Below, piece after piece: positions 42,114 to 52,872 of a stretch of DNA of 53,839 nucleotides (position 1 is its first letter; each line of letters starts with the position of its first letter). The translations under genes were made by a program, and so were the position numbers. The notes below the pieces were generated by a model. It worked only from the letters and a program-made list of their open reading frames with translations. It was not told where the DNA came from and ran no database searches. Source of the stretch: Caldilineaceae bacterium (GTDB taxonomy: Bacteria; Chloroflexota; Anaerolineae; Caldilineales; Caldilineaceae); the NCBI GenBank assembly GCA_026989655.1, contig JALSIX010000109.1, positions 1-53,839 on the forward strand, given 5' to 3'.

Positions 42114-43328
42114 CTATCGGTCCAGACGCGCCAATGCCTCCGCCAGGCTGACACCCACGCTGTGGGTCTCGGCCCGGTGGATGGGGGGCAGGCCTCGATG
42201 GTGGACCGGATGGGGTAGGGAGGCCTCGTCGGGCTTGTCGCTCAGCCCCACCACCAGGACGTCGCGGCGGACCAGCCAGAGGACGGCCTCCCGGACCTCC
42301 TGGGTCAGGGTGATCTCCTCCTGCAGCCGAGCCGATGCCGGGGTGTCGTCCGGCAGGTGGCCCATCCGGCGCAGGGTGGCCTCGAACTCGGCTCGACGGA
42401 ACCGCTTGAAAGGCGTCGGGTCGCCGATCTGGACCGCATTGGTCACGGTCTCGTGGATCTGGCGCATGACCTCGCTGATCCGGGCGTTGCCCACCACACA
42501 GGTCCCCACCCAGCGAACGAACTGATCGAAGGAGCGTAGGGCCCCCGCGTCGATCCGCTCCATCAGGTCCTGACAGTCGATGGCCGGGGTGGACATGACC
42601 AGGGCGATGTAGGCCAGGTAGTCCTGGTTATCCTGGGTGATGTGGTGGTACTGGGGCTGGTTGAGTCGATTGTAGTGTTCCTCGAACACCGTGCGGTCGA
42701 ACGCGTCTCCCAGCACGGAGGCCACGACGGTGTGGAGAGCCTCCAGACGGGCCCGATCGATGGCCCGATGGTTGCGGCCCCGGGCACCCAGGGCGGTCTT
42801 GTCCAGGTCCACCAGGACCACCGTGTGGCGGTCCAGGCGCAGGCCCATCTCCAGGAGTTTGGCCAGCCAGTCGGCCAGGGCTGCCCAGCGATTGGCCTGG
42901 TAGATGTGGGTCTCCGGGTCCAGGGCACCTCGAGGCGGCTCAGAGGCCTGTTCGTTGCCGACGAACGCGCTCCCAGGCCGACCGCTGAGCCGGCGCAGGT
43001 TCTGGAAGGCCGCGCCGTCCCCGGAGAGGGTATCGCCGATCCAGAGAAGCTCGTCCACAGTGGCCCCACGGCGATCCTGGGCCTGTTCCAGGATCCACAG
43101 GGCCACTCGGGCGTAGTCCTCGTCCAGCTTGCGGGGGATGACCAGGTCGGGCAGGCCCAGCCGGTAGCGGACCCGCTTCAGCCCAGGAAGCCGCCGATCC
43201 ACCGGCTCCAGGCTCCGGAAGATCACCCGGTCCTCGAACAGTTCGGCCAGGTGTGCCCGCCCGAAGTTCTCCAGCGGAAGAGGATATTCCGCGGTGGCGT
43301 CCTGTTGAGCGGATAACGGTAGTTTCAT
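42114..43328 (-). CDS. Uncharacterised HAD-like protein with permuted motif order
   Basis: 404 residues, family not recognised. Three HAD-phosphatase-like motifs are visible but out of order. WIGDTLSGD (Asp99, Asp103) resembles motif [12 protein letters not shown] (Asp174, Asp176, Thr178) resembles the nucleophile motif [11 protein letters not shown] (Lys365) resembles motif III. In ordinary HAD enzymes motif I comes first and IV last. About 185 residues between I and III are helical and may be a cap. It has no signal peptide. ATG 43328 lies 41 bases after a predicted start with a perfect TATAAT. Possibly a phosphatase or a dead HAD fold; the assignment is by motif only. Confidence 0.6.
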   Translation of the reverse strand: MKLPLSAQQDATAEYPLPLENFGRAHLAELFEDRVIFRSLEPVDRRLPGLKRVRYRLGLPDLVIPRKLDEDYARVALWILEQAQDRRGATVDELLWIGDTLSGDGAAFQNLRRLSGRPGSAFVGNEQASEPPRGALDPETHIYQANRWAALADWLAKLLEMGLRLDRHTVVLVDLDKTALGARGRNHRAIDRARLEALHTVVASVLGDAFDRTVFEEHYNRLNQPQYHHITQDNQDYLAYIALVMSTPAIDCQDLMERIDAGALRSFDQFVRWVGTCVVGNARISEVMRQIHETVTNAVQIGDPTPFKRFRRAEFEATLRRMGHLPDDTPASARLQEEITLTQEVREAVLWLVRRDVLVVGLSDKPDEASLPHPVHHRGLPPIHRAETHSVGVSLAEALARLDR

Positions 43329-43375
43329 GCGCCTATCTCCGAGCGTCCAAGAGAACCCCACGATGTCGCGTGCCC

Positions 43376-43381
43376 ATTATA
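43376..43381 (-). promoter_or_regulatory. -10 element of the HAD-like/ftsH genes
   Basis: A perfect TATAAT on the minus strand (43381-43376), preceded by GG, with only weak -35 matches (CGTCGA at 17). The start would be near 43369. The rest of 43329-43523 contains only the asd terminator. Confidence 0.5.
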
Positions 43382-43470
43382 CCAAAGGAAGGGCCGGATC
43401 GACGAACGTTCCCCACAAGGCAGCTGAACGACGCTCGGACGGCTGTTGGAGGACGGGAGAGCCAGGAAAG

Positions 43471-43502
43471 CCGTGAGGCCGCTGGGAGCGGCGGCCTCAC
43501 GG
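43471..43502 (-). terminator. Terminator of the leuS - asd operon
   Basis: CCGTGAGGCCGC (43471-43482) pairs perfectly with 43491-43502 across an 8-base loop, 21 bases after the asd stop. On the minus strand CTTTCCT follows, a weak T-tract. Confidence 0.75.
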
Positions 43503-43523
43503 TCGGCGGCACCATGGACGGGC

Positions 43524-44642
43524 TCATCCTCCCAAGGCCAGGGAGGATGGCTGCCCCTGGGCCAGGGCCGCGGCCTGGGGCCCCAGGTAGCCCTGGGCCA
43601 CCATGAGCTCGGCGTTGAGGATGCTTCCGCCAGCGGCGCCCCGCACGGTGTTGTGGCCCAGCACCAGGAACTTCGCGTGGAAGAGGGGATCCTCCCGCAG
43701 GCGCCCCACCACCGTGGCCATCCCCGGCACCGAGCCCGCCAGCCGATCCATCCGGGGTTGGGGACGGTCGGGCTCCTCCCGCACCAGGATGGCCGGGTCC
43801 GGCGCGGTGGGCAGGCCCATCTGCTGGGCCAGGGGCCGATAGCTCTGCCATGCCTCCCGGATCTGGGCCAGGGTGGGGCGTGTCTGGAACTCCACGCTCA
43901 CGGCCTCCAGGTGGCCGTTGCGCACAGGGACCCGGTTGCAGTGGGCGCTGATCCCGAAGGTCGCGGGCCGGATCCGATCCCCGTCCAGGGTGCCCAACAG
44001 CTTGTGGGGCTCCCGCTGTTCCATCTTCTCCTCTTCCCGGTCGATGTAGGGCACGATGTTGTCCAGGATATCCATGGAAGGCACGCCGGGATAGCCGGCG
44101 CCGCTGACCGCCTGCATGGTGACCACAAAGACCTTGCGGAGGCCGAAGGCCTGGTGGAGGGGGTGCAGGGCACTGACCAGATGGGTGGTGCTGCAGTTGG
44201 GGTTGGTGATGATGCATCCCGTCCAGCCTCGGTTCCGCTGTTGGACCGGGATCAGGGCCAGGTGCTCTGGGTTCACCTCGGGGATGAGCAGGGGGACGTC
44301 CTCGTCGTAGCGGTGGGCGCTGGCGTTGCTGCACACCACGTACCCGGCTGCAGCCAGCTCGGCCTCCACCTGCCGGGCAGCGCCACTGGGCAGGGCGCTG
44401 AAGAGGAGCCGACAGTCCAGCTCGGTGTTCACCGGCTGGAGCACCATATCCCGGACCGACTCGGGCATGTCGCCCCGCAGAAGCCAGGTGCACGCGTCCG
44501 CGTAGCGTCGGCCCGCGTTGCGCTCGGATGCACAGAGCACCGTGATCTGGAACCAGGGATGGCCCTGGAGCATCTGCACGAAACGCTGGCCCACCGCTCC
44601 GGTGGCACCCAACACACCCACAGGGATCTTGGCATTGGCCAT
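43524..44642 (-). CDS. asd: Aspartate-semialdehyde dehydrogenase (archaeal/fungal-type)
   Basis: 372 residues. It reduces beta-aspartyl phosphate to aspartate semialdehyde with NADPH, the step between aspartate kinase and homoserine dehydrogenase. Signatures: GVLGATGAVGQRFVQML (NADP), the catalytic Cys in TNPNCSTTHLV (about 148), SGAGYPGVPSMDILDN and the catalytic His in ATFGISAHCNRVPVRNG. The active-site wording matches the archaeal/fungal branch rather than E. coli Asd. GGAGGAG precedes ATG 44642. It is the last gene of the probable leuS operon, 89 bases after hom. Confidence 0.96.
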   Translation of the reverse strand: MANAKIPVGVLGATGAVGQRFVQMLQGHPWFQITVLCASERNAGRRYADACTWLLRGDMPESVRDMVLQPVNTELDCRLLFSALPSGAARQVEAELAAAGYVVCSNASAHRYDEDVPLLIPEVNPEHLALIPVQQRNRGWTGCIITNPNCSTTHLVSALHPLHQAFGLRKVFVVTMQAVSGAGYPGVPSMDILDNIVPYIDREEEKMEQREPHKLLGTLDGDRIRPATFGISAHCNRVPVRNGHLEAVSVEFQTRPTLAQIREAWQSYRPLAQQMGLPTAPDPAILVREEPDRPQPRMDRLAGSVPGMATVVGRLREDPLFHAKFLVLGHNTVRGAAGGSILNAELMVAQGYLGPQAAALAQGQPSSLALGG

Positions 44643-44731
44643 GGTGGGAACTCCTCCGCCTCAGGGAGAGTCGAGAAGACACGGGCTGCCAGGCGACGCC
44701 CGGCAGGGAGATCTTCGGAGATCTCGGGCCC

Positions 44732-45850
44732 CTAGGGTCCCAACACCTCCACGATGTCGCTGAGGACGCCGGCCGCGGTGGCCTCCACGCCCGCCCCCCG
44801 GCCCCGCAGCACCAGGGGATGGGGGCGATACCAACGGGTGTGGAACGCCACCAGGTTGTCCGAGCCGGTGAGCTGGCCCAGGGGGCTGTCTTTGGGCACG
44901 GCCCGGACGCCGATGTGGACCTGGCCGTCGGCCAGTTCGGCCACGTAGCGCAGGACCTTGCCCTGGGCCAGGGCGCCCCCTACCCGATCCGCCCACCGCT
45001 GGTCCAGCCGTTCGATGGAGGCCAGGAACGCGTCCACGCTGAGCCGGTCCATCTCCGGCGGATAGAGGTTCTCCACGTCCAGGTCCCACAGATCCATGTC
45101 CCAGCCCATGTCCCGGGCCAGGATCAGGGCCTTGCGGGCCACGTCCATGCCCCCCAGATCGTCCCGGGGATCCGGCTCGGTGTAGCCCAGCTCGTAGGCC
45201 TCCCGGACCACCTGGCTGAAGGGGCGCTCCTTCTCCAGCTCGGTCATGATGTAGCCCAGGGTGCCGCTGAACATGCCCTGGATACGGTGGACCGTGTCGC
45301 CGCTGGCCAGGATCCGGTGCAGGGTGGTGATCACCGGCACGCCCGCGCCCACCGTGGTCTCCCAGCGGACCCGGTCCAGGAGCCGGGGAGAGTGGCCGGT
45401 GCCGTCCACCCGGGTCAGGCGGTGGTAGACCTCCAGGTCCTCTGTCAGGGGTTTCTTGTTGGCCAGCACGATGGCGTATCCCCGGGCATGGGCCGCCAAC
45501 AGGGCCGGGATGGTCCTCCTGCTGGCCGTACAGTCCACCACCACGGTGCCGGCCACGTGGATCCCCTCCAACACCGGGCACAGGTCGCCCGAGTGGGGCA
45601 CGCCCAGGGGGTGTTCGGTGAGGGGACGGCCGTCGGCCTTCAGGGCCAACACCTCCTGCAGACGGCCATCGTCGAGACCGGTCTCCGGCGCCAGCACCGC
45701 CCCCACGCTGTCCGCCAGGCCTATGAAGCGGTAGCGGATGCCGTACTCGAAGGCGTGGAGGTCTCGGTGTTCCAGGATCTGGCGCAGGACGGCCTGGCCG
45801 ACCCCACCGACCCCCATGAGGAAGATCGGCAGCTCCCGGATGGGGCTCAT
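44732..45850 (-). CDS. hom: Homoserine dehydrogenase
   Basis: 372 residues. It reduces aspartate semialdehyde to homoserine, leading to threonine and methionine. The Rossmann motif GVGGVGQAVL starts at about 12. Then come DCTASRR, the catalytic Lys region LANKKPL, GMFSGTLGYIMTELE and GYTEPDPRDDLGGMDVARK, the homoserine-binding block. No C-terminal ACT domain is present, so feedback control by threonine must lie elsewhere, perhaps in the kinase. GGGAGGAG lies 11 bases upstream of ATG 45850; only four bases separate it from the kinase stop. Confidence 0.96.
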   Translation of the reverse strand: MSPIRELPIFLMGVGGVGQAVLRQILEHRDLHAFEYGIRYRFIGLADSVGAVLAPETGLDDGRLQEVLALKADGRPLTEHPLGVPHSGDLCPVLEGIHVAGTVVVDCTASRRTIPALLAAHARGYAIVLANKKPLTEDLEVYHRLTRVDGTGHSPRLLDRVRWETTVGAGVPVITTLHRILASGDTVHRIQGMFSGTLGYIMTELEKERPFSQVVREAYELGYTEPDPRDDLGGMDVARKALILARDMGWDMDLWDLDVENLYPPEMDRLSVDAFLASIERLDQRWADRVGGALAQGKVLRYVAELADGQVHIGVRAVPKDSPLGQLTGSDNLVAFHTRWYRPHPLVLRGRGAGVEATAAGVLSDIVEVLGP

Positions 45851-45854
45851 GGGT

Positions 45855-47270
<1,416 letters not shown>

Positions 47271-47339
47271 GGTTCGATCCACCCGTGCACGTGTGGACGA
47301 GAGTCGGTCTCCCTGCCCGCGGCCGGTCGGTCGGGCCTG

Positions 47340-47693
47340 TCAACGCCGGAGGACCATGGGCCCCAGGGGGCGACCGCCGATCAGATGGAAGTGGACGTGG
47401 TAGACGATCTGGCCTGCATCGGGTCCCACGTTGACGATGAACCGGTAGCCGCTCCGGTCGATCCCCTCCTGGCGGGCGACCTGGTTGGCCACCTGGACGA
47501 TCCGCCCCAGCACTGCCCCGTCCCCTTCGCCCATCTCCCGGAGGCTCTCGTAGTGCCGGTTGGGCACCACCAGGATGTGGACCGGGGCCACCGGACGGAT
47601 GTCCCAGAACGCGGTGACCAGGTCGTCCTGGTGAACCACCCGGGCCGGCGCCTGGCCGGCCACGATCTGGCAGAAGATGCAGTCCGTGGTCAT
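47340..47693 (-). CDS. HIT family nucleotide hydrolase/transferase
   Basis: 117 residues, HINT branch of the histidine-triad superfamily. N-terminal CIFCQIVAGQAPA (CxxC zinc pair), VAPVHILVVPNRHYES and the triad HVHFHLIGG near the C-terminus. HINT proteins hydrolyse AMP-lysine or aminoacyl-adenylates such as lysyl-AMP. Overlap with a tRNA synthetase operon fits clearing of stray aminoacyl-AMP, but that is inference. ATG 47693 is four bases after the leuS stop. Confidence 0.93.
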   Translation of the reverse strand: MTTDCIFCQIVAGQAPARVVHQDDLVTAFWDIRPVAPVHILVVPNRHYESLREMGEGDGAVLGRIVQVANQVARQEGIDRSGYRFIVNVGPDAGQIVYHVHFHLIGGRPLGPMVLRR

Positions 47694-47697
47694 GGCC

Positions 47698-50178
47698 CTA
47701 CCCCACCACCAGGTTCACCAGGCGGCCGGGCACCACGATGATCCGCTGAACCCGTTTGCCGTTCAGCCAGCGCTGCACGTTGGGAGAGGCCAGGGCCAGC
47801 CGTTCCAGCTCCTCCCGGCTGGTGGTGGCCGGGACCACCAGCTTGTCCCGCACCCGTCCATTCACCTGGACCACCACCGTGACCTCCTCCTCCTTGGCCT
47901 TCTCGGGGTCGCCCTGGGGCCAGGCCTGCAGATGGATGCTCTCGGTGTGGCCCAGACGATGCCAGAGCTCCTCGCTGATATGGGTGAAGATGGGCGCCAT
48001 CAGCAGCAACAGGGTACGGACGGCCTGGTCCCAGGCAGGGCTGCCCACCACCGCGGTCTCCTTGGCCCGGATCAGGGTGTTGTTGAACTCCATCAGCGCG
48101 GCCACCGCGGTGTTGAAGCGGAAGTGGGCCATGTCCTCCGTCACCTTCAGGATGGTCTGGTGCATCTTCCGCTCCAGGGCCCGGGCCTCCCCCGGGTCCG
48201 GCTCCGCGGCCTGCCGGTCCGGGTCCGGCTCGTCCACCACCACACTCCACACCCGGTGCAGGAAGCGGCTGACCCCCTCGATGGCGCTGGGGTCCCAGGG
48301 CCCTCCTTGGTTCCAGGGCCCGATGAACATGAGGTAGCCCCGGACGGTGTCCGCGCCGTAGCGCTGGACGTAGTCGTCCGGGTTGACCACGTTGCCCCGG
48401 CTCTTGGACATCTTCTCGCCGTCCGGGCCCAGGATCATGCCCTGGGTGTAGAGGCGCAACATGGGCTCGTCGAAGTCCACCAGGCCCAGGTCCCGAAGCA
48501 CCTTGGTGAAGAAACGGGTGTAGAGCAGGTGCATGGTGGCGTGCTCGATGCCGCCGGTGTACTGGTCCACCGGCAGCCAGTACGCGCCCTTCGCCGGATC
48601 CCAGGGGGAGTCCTGGGGACTCAGCGGCTGGCCCTGCTTCCAGTAGGGGGACACGTAGGCGTACTGGTACCAGCTGGAGTCCACGAAGGTGTCCATGGTG
48701 TCGGTCTCCCGCTCCGCGTCGCCGCCGCAGCGGGGGCACTGCACGTGGCGGAAGCCCTCGTGGTACTTCAGGGGGCTCTCCCCGGTGGGGCGGAACTCCG
48801 CGTCGTCGGGCAGCAGCACCGGCAGATCCGCGTAGGGCACGGGCACGGTGCCGCATCGGTCGCAGTAGATGATGGGGATGGGGGTGCCCCACATGCGCTG
48901 CCGGCTGATCAGCCAGTCCCGCAGGCGGTACTGGACGGCCCGTCGCCCTCTGCCGGTCTCCTCCAGCCACTGGATGACCTGTTCGATGGCCTCGGGCAGG
49001 GGGGTGCCGTGGAAGGGGCCGCTGTCCAACATGTGGCCTTCCTTGGCGGTGTAGGCCTGTTCCAGGGGGCCGGTGTCCCCTTCGGGGCCCGCGATGACAC
49101 GACGGATCTCCAGGCCGTACTTCTGCGCGAACGCGAAGTCCCGCTCGTCGTGGCCCGGCACGGCCATGATGGCTCCGGTGCCGTACTCCATCACCACGTA
49201 GTCCGCGATCCAGATGGGGATCCGCTCTCCGTTCACCGGGTTGATCGCGTAGCCGCCGGTGAAGACACCGGTCTTCTCCCGATCGGCCGCGGTGCGCTCG
49301 ATCTCGTCCTTGCGCGCGGCCTGGGCCCGGTAGGCCTCCACCTCCGCCCGGTGCTCCGGGGTGGTGACCCGGTCCACCAACGGATGTTCCGGGGCCAGAA
49401 CCATGAAGGTGGCGCCCCAGAGGGTGTCGGGCCGGGTGGTGAAGATCTCGATGGGGTCGCCTTGCTCGGTGTGGAAGGTGACCTGCGCGCCCTCGCTGCG
49501 GCCGATCCAGTTCCGCTGCATGGTCTTCACCGGCTCCGGCCAGTCCAGCTTGTCCAGCCCCTCCAGCAGCTCGTCCGCGTACTGGGTGATGCGGAACTTC
49601 CACTGCTCCAGCTTCTTCTTGATCACCGGGGTGCCGCAGCGTTCGCAGCGACGATCCTCGCCCCAGACCTGCTCCCGGGCCAAGGTGGTGTTGCAGCTGG
49701 GGCACCAGTCCACCGGCGCATACTCCCGGTAGGCCAGGCCCCGCTCGTAGAACTTCAGGAAGAACCACTGGTTCCACTTGTAGTAGTCCGGCTCACAGGT
49801 GATCACCTCCCGGTCCCAGGCCCACATCGCGCCCATCTGGCGGAGCTGGGTGCGCATCCGCTGGATGTTCCGATAGGTCCAGACCTTGGGATGGATGTTG
49901 TGTTTGATGGCCGCGTTCTCCGCAGGCAGGCCGAAGGCATCGAAGCCGATGGGGAAGAAGACGTTGTAGCCGTTCATGCGCCGCCAGCGGGCCGCGGCAT
50001 CGCTGGGGGTCATCGCGTACCAGTGGCCCGCGTGCAGGTCGCCGGAGGGGTAGGGGAACATGGTCAGCGCGTACCACTTGGGCCGCTCCGGGTCCTCCAC
50101 CGTGCGATACAGGCCCTGCTCCTCCCAGATCTGCTGCCATTTGGGTTCGATCGCCTTGGGGTCGTATCTGTCGGCCAT
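47698..50178 (-). CDS. leuS: Leucyl-tRNA synthetase
   Basis: 826 residues. It attaches leucine to tRNA-Leu in the cytosol. The HIGH-type motif is PYPSGDLHAGHWYAM (about 43-57). Two zinc-like CxxC pairs (WCPSC, CERCG, about 155-180) precede the CP1 editing domain, which has TTRPDTLWGATF and the editing Asp in GHDERDFAFA. The KMSKS motif is GEKMSKSRGN (about 580). The anticodon-binding helical domain and C-terminal domain end the protein. It starts at ATG 50178. It heads a same-strand series leuS, HIT, lysC, hom, asd with gaps of 4, 69, 4 and 89 bases. Confidence 0.97.
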   Translation of the reverse strand: MADRYDPKAIEPKWQQIWEEQGLYRTVEDPERPKWYALTMFPYPSGDLHAGHWYAMTPSDAAARWRRMNGYNVFFPIGFDAFGLPAENAAIKHNIHPKVWTYRNIQRMRTQLRQMGAMWAWDREVITCEPDYYKWNQWFFLKFYERGLAYREYAPVDWCPSCNTTLAREQVWGEDRRCERCGTPVIKKKLEQWKFRITQYADELLEGLDKLDWPEPVKTMQRNWIGRSEGAQVTFHTEQGDPIEIFTTRPDTLWGATFMVLAPEHPLVDRVTTPEHRAEVEAYRAQAARKDEIERTAADREKTGVFTGGYAINPVNGERIPIWIADYVVMEYGTGAIMAVPGHDERDFAFAQKYGLEIRRVIAGPEGDTGPLEQAYTAKEGHMLDSGPFHGTPLPEAIEQVIQWLEETGRGRRAVQYRLRDWLISRQRMWGTPIPIIYCDRCGTVPVPYADLPVLLPDDAEFRPTGESPLKYHEGFRHVQCPRCGGDAERETDTMDTFVDSSWYQYAYVSPYWKQGQPLSPQDSPWDPAKGAYWLPVDQYTGGIEHATMHLLYTRFFTKVLRDLGLVDFDEPMLRLYTQGMILGPDGEKMSKSRGNVVNPDDYVQRYGADTVRGYLMFIGPWNQGGPWDPSAIEGVSRFLHRVWSVVVDEPDPDRQAAEPDPGEARALERKMHQTILKVTEDMAHFRFNTAVAALMEFNNTLIRAKETAVVGSPAWDQAVRTLLLLMAPIFTHISEELWHRLGHTESIHLQAWPQGDPEKAKEEEVTVVVQVNGRVRDKLVVPATTSREELERLALASPNVQRWLNGKRVQRIIVVPGRLVNLVVG

Positions 50179-50604
50179 GCTCTCTCTCCTGTTCGAGCGG
50201 GTCGGGCTCCCCGCACATGGGGGGATCTGCGTGTGATGCCAGCGATCTGCTCCGGGCCCGTGACGTGACCACCATGCCGCCGGGATGGCGTGCCCCGGTT
50301 GGACATGGGAGACGCACGGCACGGCGTCCGCTCCCCATAAAGAAAAGACGCAAAGCACGCTGCCTGTGTCCTACAGGGGCAAACGGCTCTACGTCTCCGT
50401 GGGCCCGCTTCGGCGCGGGAGCGAGCGTCCCTTCCTCCCGGCCGCGGGCTATTTAAGCGCGATCACACCGCCGACGGAGCTCCCACCCACGTCGATGATG
50501 GGATATCTCCTCCCCACGTGGAAGCGGTGTTGCGTATCCATGGCCTACAGTATACCATAGGACGTCAGTCGGATTCCAAACCCTCTCTGGAGCAGAAAAC
50601 GACC
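50179..50604. other. 426-base divergent spacer between leuS and the MFS gene
   Basis: Holds a leuS promoter candidate, extended -10 TGG-TATACT on the minus strand (50557-50549), with TTGGAA as a poor -35 at 19 bases. That gives a leuS leader of about 360 bases, rich in hairpins, for example CCCGC-TTCGGC-GCGGG near 50404-50419 and CCTGT-GTCCT-ACAGG near 50363-50377 (both on the + strand). The leader length suits a regulatory RNA, but I find no canonical T-box sequence. No ORF with a ribosome site is seen. Confidence 0.5.
50549..50557 (-). promoter_or_regulatory. Extended -10 promoter candidate for the leuS operon
   Basis: TGG followed by TATACT on the minus strand. The extended -10 compensates for a weak -35. 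The start would be near 50542. Confidence 0.5.
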
Positions 50605-51804
50605 ATGGCCGGTCCCCCACAAGCCCTTTCCTCGCCTCCGGTGCCGGAGGCTTCGCCCCGGGCGGAGGCGACCTTTCGCTGGAACCGGGTGTTCACCGTG
50701 GCCTCGGGCCACTTCGTCCACGACAGCTTCAGCGCCTTCGTCGCTCCCCTGCTGCCGCCCATCCAGGAACGGCTGGCCACAGGGGTGGCCGCCACGGGCA
50801 GCCTCTCCATCTTCATCCAGCTCCCCAGCCTGCTCCAGCCTCTCATCGGCTACGCGGCGGATCGCATGGACCTGCGCTGGTTCATCATCCTGGCGCCGGC
50901 CGTCACCGCGACCCTCTGCAGCGCGCTGGGCCTGGGCACCGGCTACTGGCTGCTGGCCATGTTGCTGCTGGCCGCGGGGATGAGCGTGGCCAGCTTCCAC
51001 GCCCCCGCGCCCGCCATGGTCGCCCGGCTGTCCGGGAACCGGGTGGGACGGGGGATGAGCATCTTCATGGCCGCAGGGGAGCTGGGGCGCACGGTGGGGC
51101 CGGTGCTGGTGGCCTCCGGGGTGGCCTGGTGGGGGCTGGAGGGGATCTGGCGGCTGGCCCTCCTTGGGTGGCTGTGGTCGCTCTTCCTGTGGTGGCAGCT
51201 CCGGCATGTCGCCCTCCCGGCCCCGGCCCGACCCATGCACCTGCGGGAGATGTGGCCCCGGGTACGGCGTATCTACCCGGTGCTGTTGGGCCTCCTGGTG
51301 GCCCGGTCCTTCATGGGCGTGGCCATCACCACCCTGCTGCCCCTCTACATGACCCGGGTGCACCGGGCAGACCTCCAGTGGGCCTCCCTCTCGTTGACCG
51401 TCCTGGAGGCCGCCGGGGTCCTGGGCGCACTGGCCATGGGCACCCTGAGCGACCGGCTGGGGCGCCGCCGGGTGCTGGCCGGCCTCCTCCTGGGCGGGCC
51501 CCTGTGCTTCTTCCTCTTCCTGGGCGCGCCTCGGGAATGGCTGCTGCCCCTGTTGCTGCCCCTGGGCTTCCTGGCCATCTCCCCCACGCCGGTCTTCCTG
51601 GCCCTGGTCCAGGACTACTTCCCCCAGGAACGGGCCCTGGCCAACGGCCTCTTCCTCACCGGCAACTTCCTGGCCCGCTCCCTGGCCGTGGCTCTGGTGG
51701 GCCTCCTCGCGGACGCCTTCGGCATGCCCCAGGCCTTCCTGTGGAGCGGCGCGGTCGCGCTCCTGGCTGTCCTGGGCCTGCGGTGGCTGCCGGAACAGAT
51801 ATGA
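50605..51804 (+). CDS. MFS transporter, fosmidomycin-resistance (Fsr)-like
   Basis: 399 residues, about twelve membrane helices. The N-terminal GHFVHDSFSAFVAPLLPPI and GYAADRMDLRW (the A motif between helices 2 and 3) and the second-half GTLSDRLGRRRVLAG are major-facilitator signatures. SGHFVHD plus SFHAPAPAMVARLSGNRVGRGMS resemble the Fsr/YnfM group of drug or metabolite exporters. The start is ATG 50605; the ~20-residue upstream extension from 50518 has no support. It is a single gene; the substrate is unknown. Confidence 0.88.
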   Translation: MAGPPQALSSPPVPEASPRAEATFRWNRVFTVASGHFVHDSFSAFVAPLLPPIQERLATGVAATGSLSIFIQLPSLLQPLIGYAADRMDLRWFIILAPAVTATLCSALGLGTGYWLLAMLLLAAGMSVASFHAPAPAMVARLSGNRVGRGMSIFMAAGELGRTVGPVLVASGVAWWGLEGIWRLALLGWLWSLFLWWQLRHVALPAPARPMHLREMWPRVRRIYPVLLGLLVARSFMGVAITTLLPLYMTRVHRADLQWASLSLTVLEAAGVLGALAMGTLSDRLGRRRVLAGLLLGGPLCFFLFLGAPREWLLPLLLPLGFLAISPTPVFLALVQDYFPQERALANGLFLTGNFLARSLAVALVGLLADAFGMPQAFLWSGAVALLAVLGLRWLPEQI

Positions 51805-51888
51805 ACCGGTGAGGGGCCCTGGGCTGCCCCCTGGGCGGCCATGGCCCGAGCCCCAGCCATCCCGGGCAGAGCCCCTCCGGCCGTCGTG

Positions 51889-52302
51889 CTATCCGAACCA
51901 GGCCCAGATCCGAGGGCCAAACACCACGATGCCCACCGCGATGCTGGACAGCGCGGCCAGAAGGACCGCACCGGCCGCGCTGTCCTTGGCCACCCGGGCC
52001 TGTTCCCGATACTCGTCGGTCACCAGGTCCACCGCGGCCTCCAGCGCGGTGTTCATGGCTTCCAGGGCCAGGACCATGCCCATGACCAGCAGGAGCAGGG
52101 CCCATTCCACCGACGAGACCCGGAAGAGGGCCGCGGCCCCCAACACCACGACGCCCACGGCCACCTGGACCCGGGCGTTGCGCTGGCTGGCCAACACATG
52201 TCCGATGCCCCGAAGGGCATGGCCAAAGCCGCCCACGAACCCGGACAGCCCCGAACGGCTCCCCCGGGTTCGAGAACCCGACGCTCCGGTTCGGTCCCTC
52301 AT
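51889..52302 (-). CDS. dgkA: Diacylglycerol/undecaprenol kinase (DgkA family)
   Basis: 137 residues with three membrane helices. The DAGK_prokar core is NARVQVAVGVVVLGAAALF, then EWALLLLVMGMVLALEAMNTALEAAVDLV (active-site Glu and the NTALE motif), then KDSAAGAVLLAA. In Gram-positive-type bacteria this family is an undecaprenol kinase that recycles the C55 carrier lipid for wall synthesis. An N-terminal Arg/Ser-rich ~25-residue tail precedes the core. ATG 52302 overlaps the ybeY TGA by four bases. The pair ybeY-dgkA is conserved in many bacteria. Confidence 0.93.
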   Translation of the reverse strand: MRDRTGASGSRTRGSRSGLSGFVGGFGHALRGIGHVLASQRNARVQVAVGVVVLGAAALFRVSSVEWALLLLVMGMVLALEAMNTALEAAVDLVTDEYREQARVAKDSAAGAVLLAALSSIAVGIVVFGPRIWAWFG

Positions 52303-52838
52303 GCCATCTCTCCTGGCTCCGCTTCGTCGGCCACCCGGGCCCGTAGATGTTCCAGACCCAGCTTCCGCAGCACGGCATCCTGCACCGCCCACATCTCGGC
52401 CCGCCGCTGAGGGGTATCGTGGTCGTATCCCAACAGGTGGAGGACACCGTGGACCGCCAACAGACAGAGCTCCTCCGCCACCGGATGGCCGTACCGGGCC
52501 GCCTGCCGGGCCGCATACGGGTAGGCAATGACCACGTCGCCCAGGTAGTGGGCCAGCTCCCCGGCCAGTTCGGGGGGCAGCTCGTCGAGGGGGATCTCCG
52601 GGGTGGCCGGAAAGCTGAGCACGTCCGTGGGGCGGTCCACGCCCCGGTGGTCCCGGTTCAGGGCCTGTACCTGGTCCTCCGTCCCGATCACCACCGTGAG
52701 CCGGGCCGCTTCCAGGCCCAGGTGGTCCCACACGGCCACCACCGCCGCCTGGATGGCCCGAACTGCCACCTGGCCAGCGAAGGCCGGATCCACCTGGACA
52801 TCCACGGTGCGCGGGGGTTCTGGCGAGAGGCGGCTCAT
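52299..52838 (-). CDS. ybeY: Endoribonuclease YbeY (16S rRNA maturation)
   Basis: 179 residues from ATG 52838 (TTG 52847 is possible). It has the zinc motif HGVLHLLGYDHD (about 130-141), with VDRPTDVLSFP (about 68-78), the UPF0054 signature. YbeY processes the 3' end of 16S rRNA and aids ribosome quality control. Its stop overlaps the start of dgkA, so the two are coupled. The gene ends with an acidic tail (DEAEPGEMA). Confidence 0.96.
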   Translation of the reverse strand: MSRLSPEPPRTVDVQVDPAFAGQVAVRAIQAAVVAVWDHLGLEAARLTVVIGTEDQVQALNRDHRGVDRPTDVLSFPATPEIPLDELPPELAGELAHYLGDVVIAYPYAARQAARYGHPVAEELCLLAVHGVLHLLGYDHDTPQRRAEMWAVQDAVLRKLGLEHLRARVADEAEPGEMA

Positions 52839-52872
52839 GGCAGGCAAGGGGAACGGGGTGGTCGACCGGGCC

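Noticed and set aside
50179-50548. T-box riboswitch before leuS
   Set aside because: No sequence like TGGNACCGCG is present on the minus strand; GGTGGTCACGTCACGGG is only a loose match.
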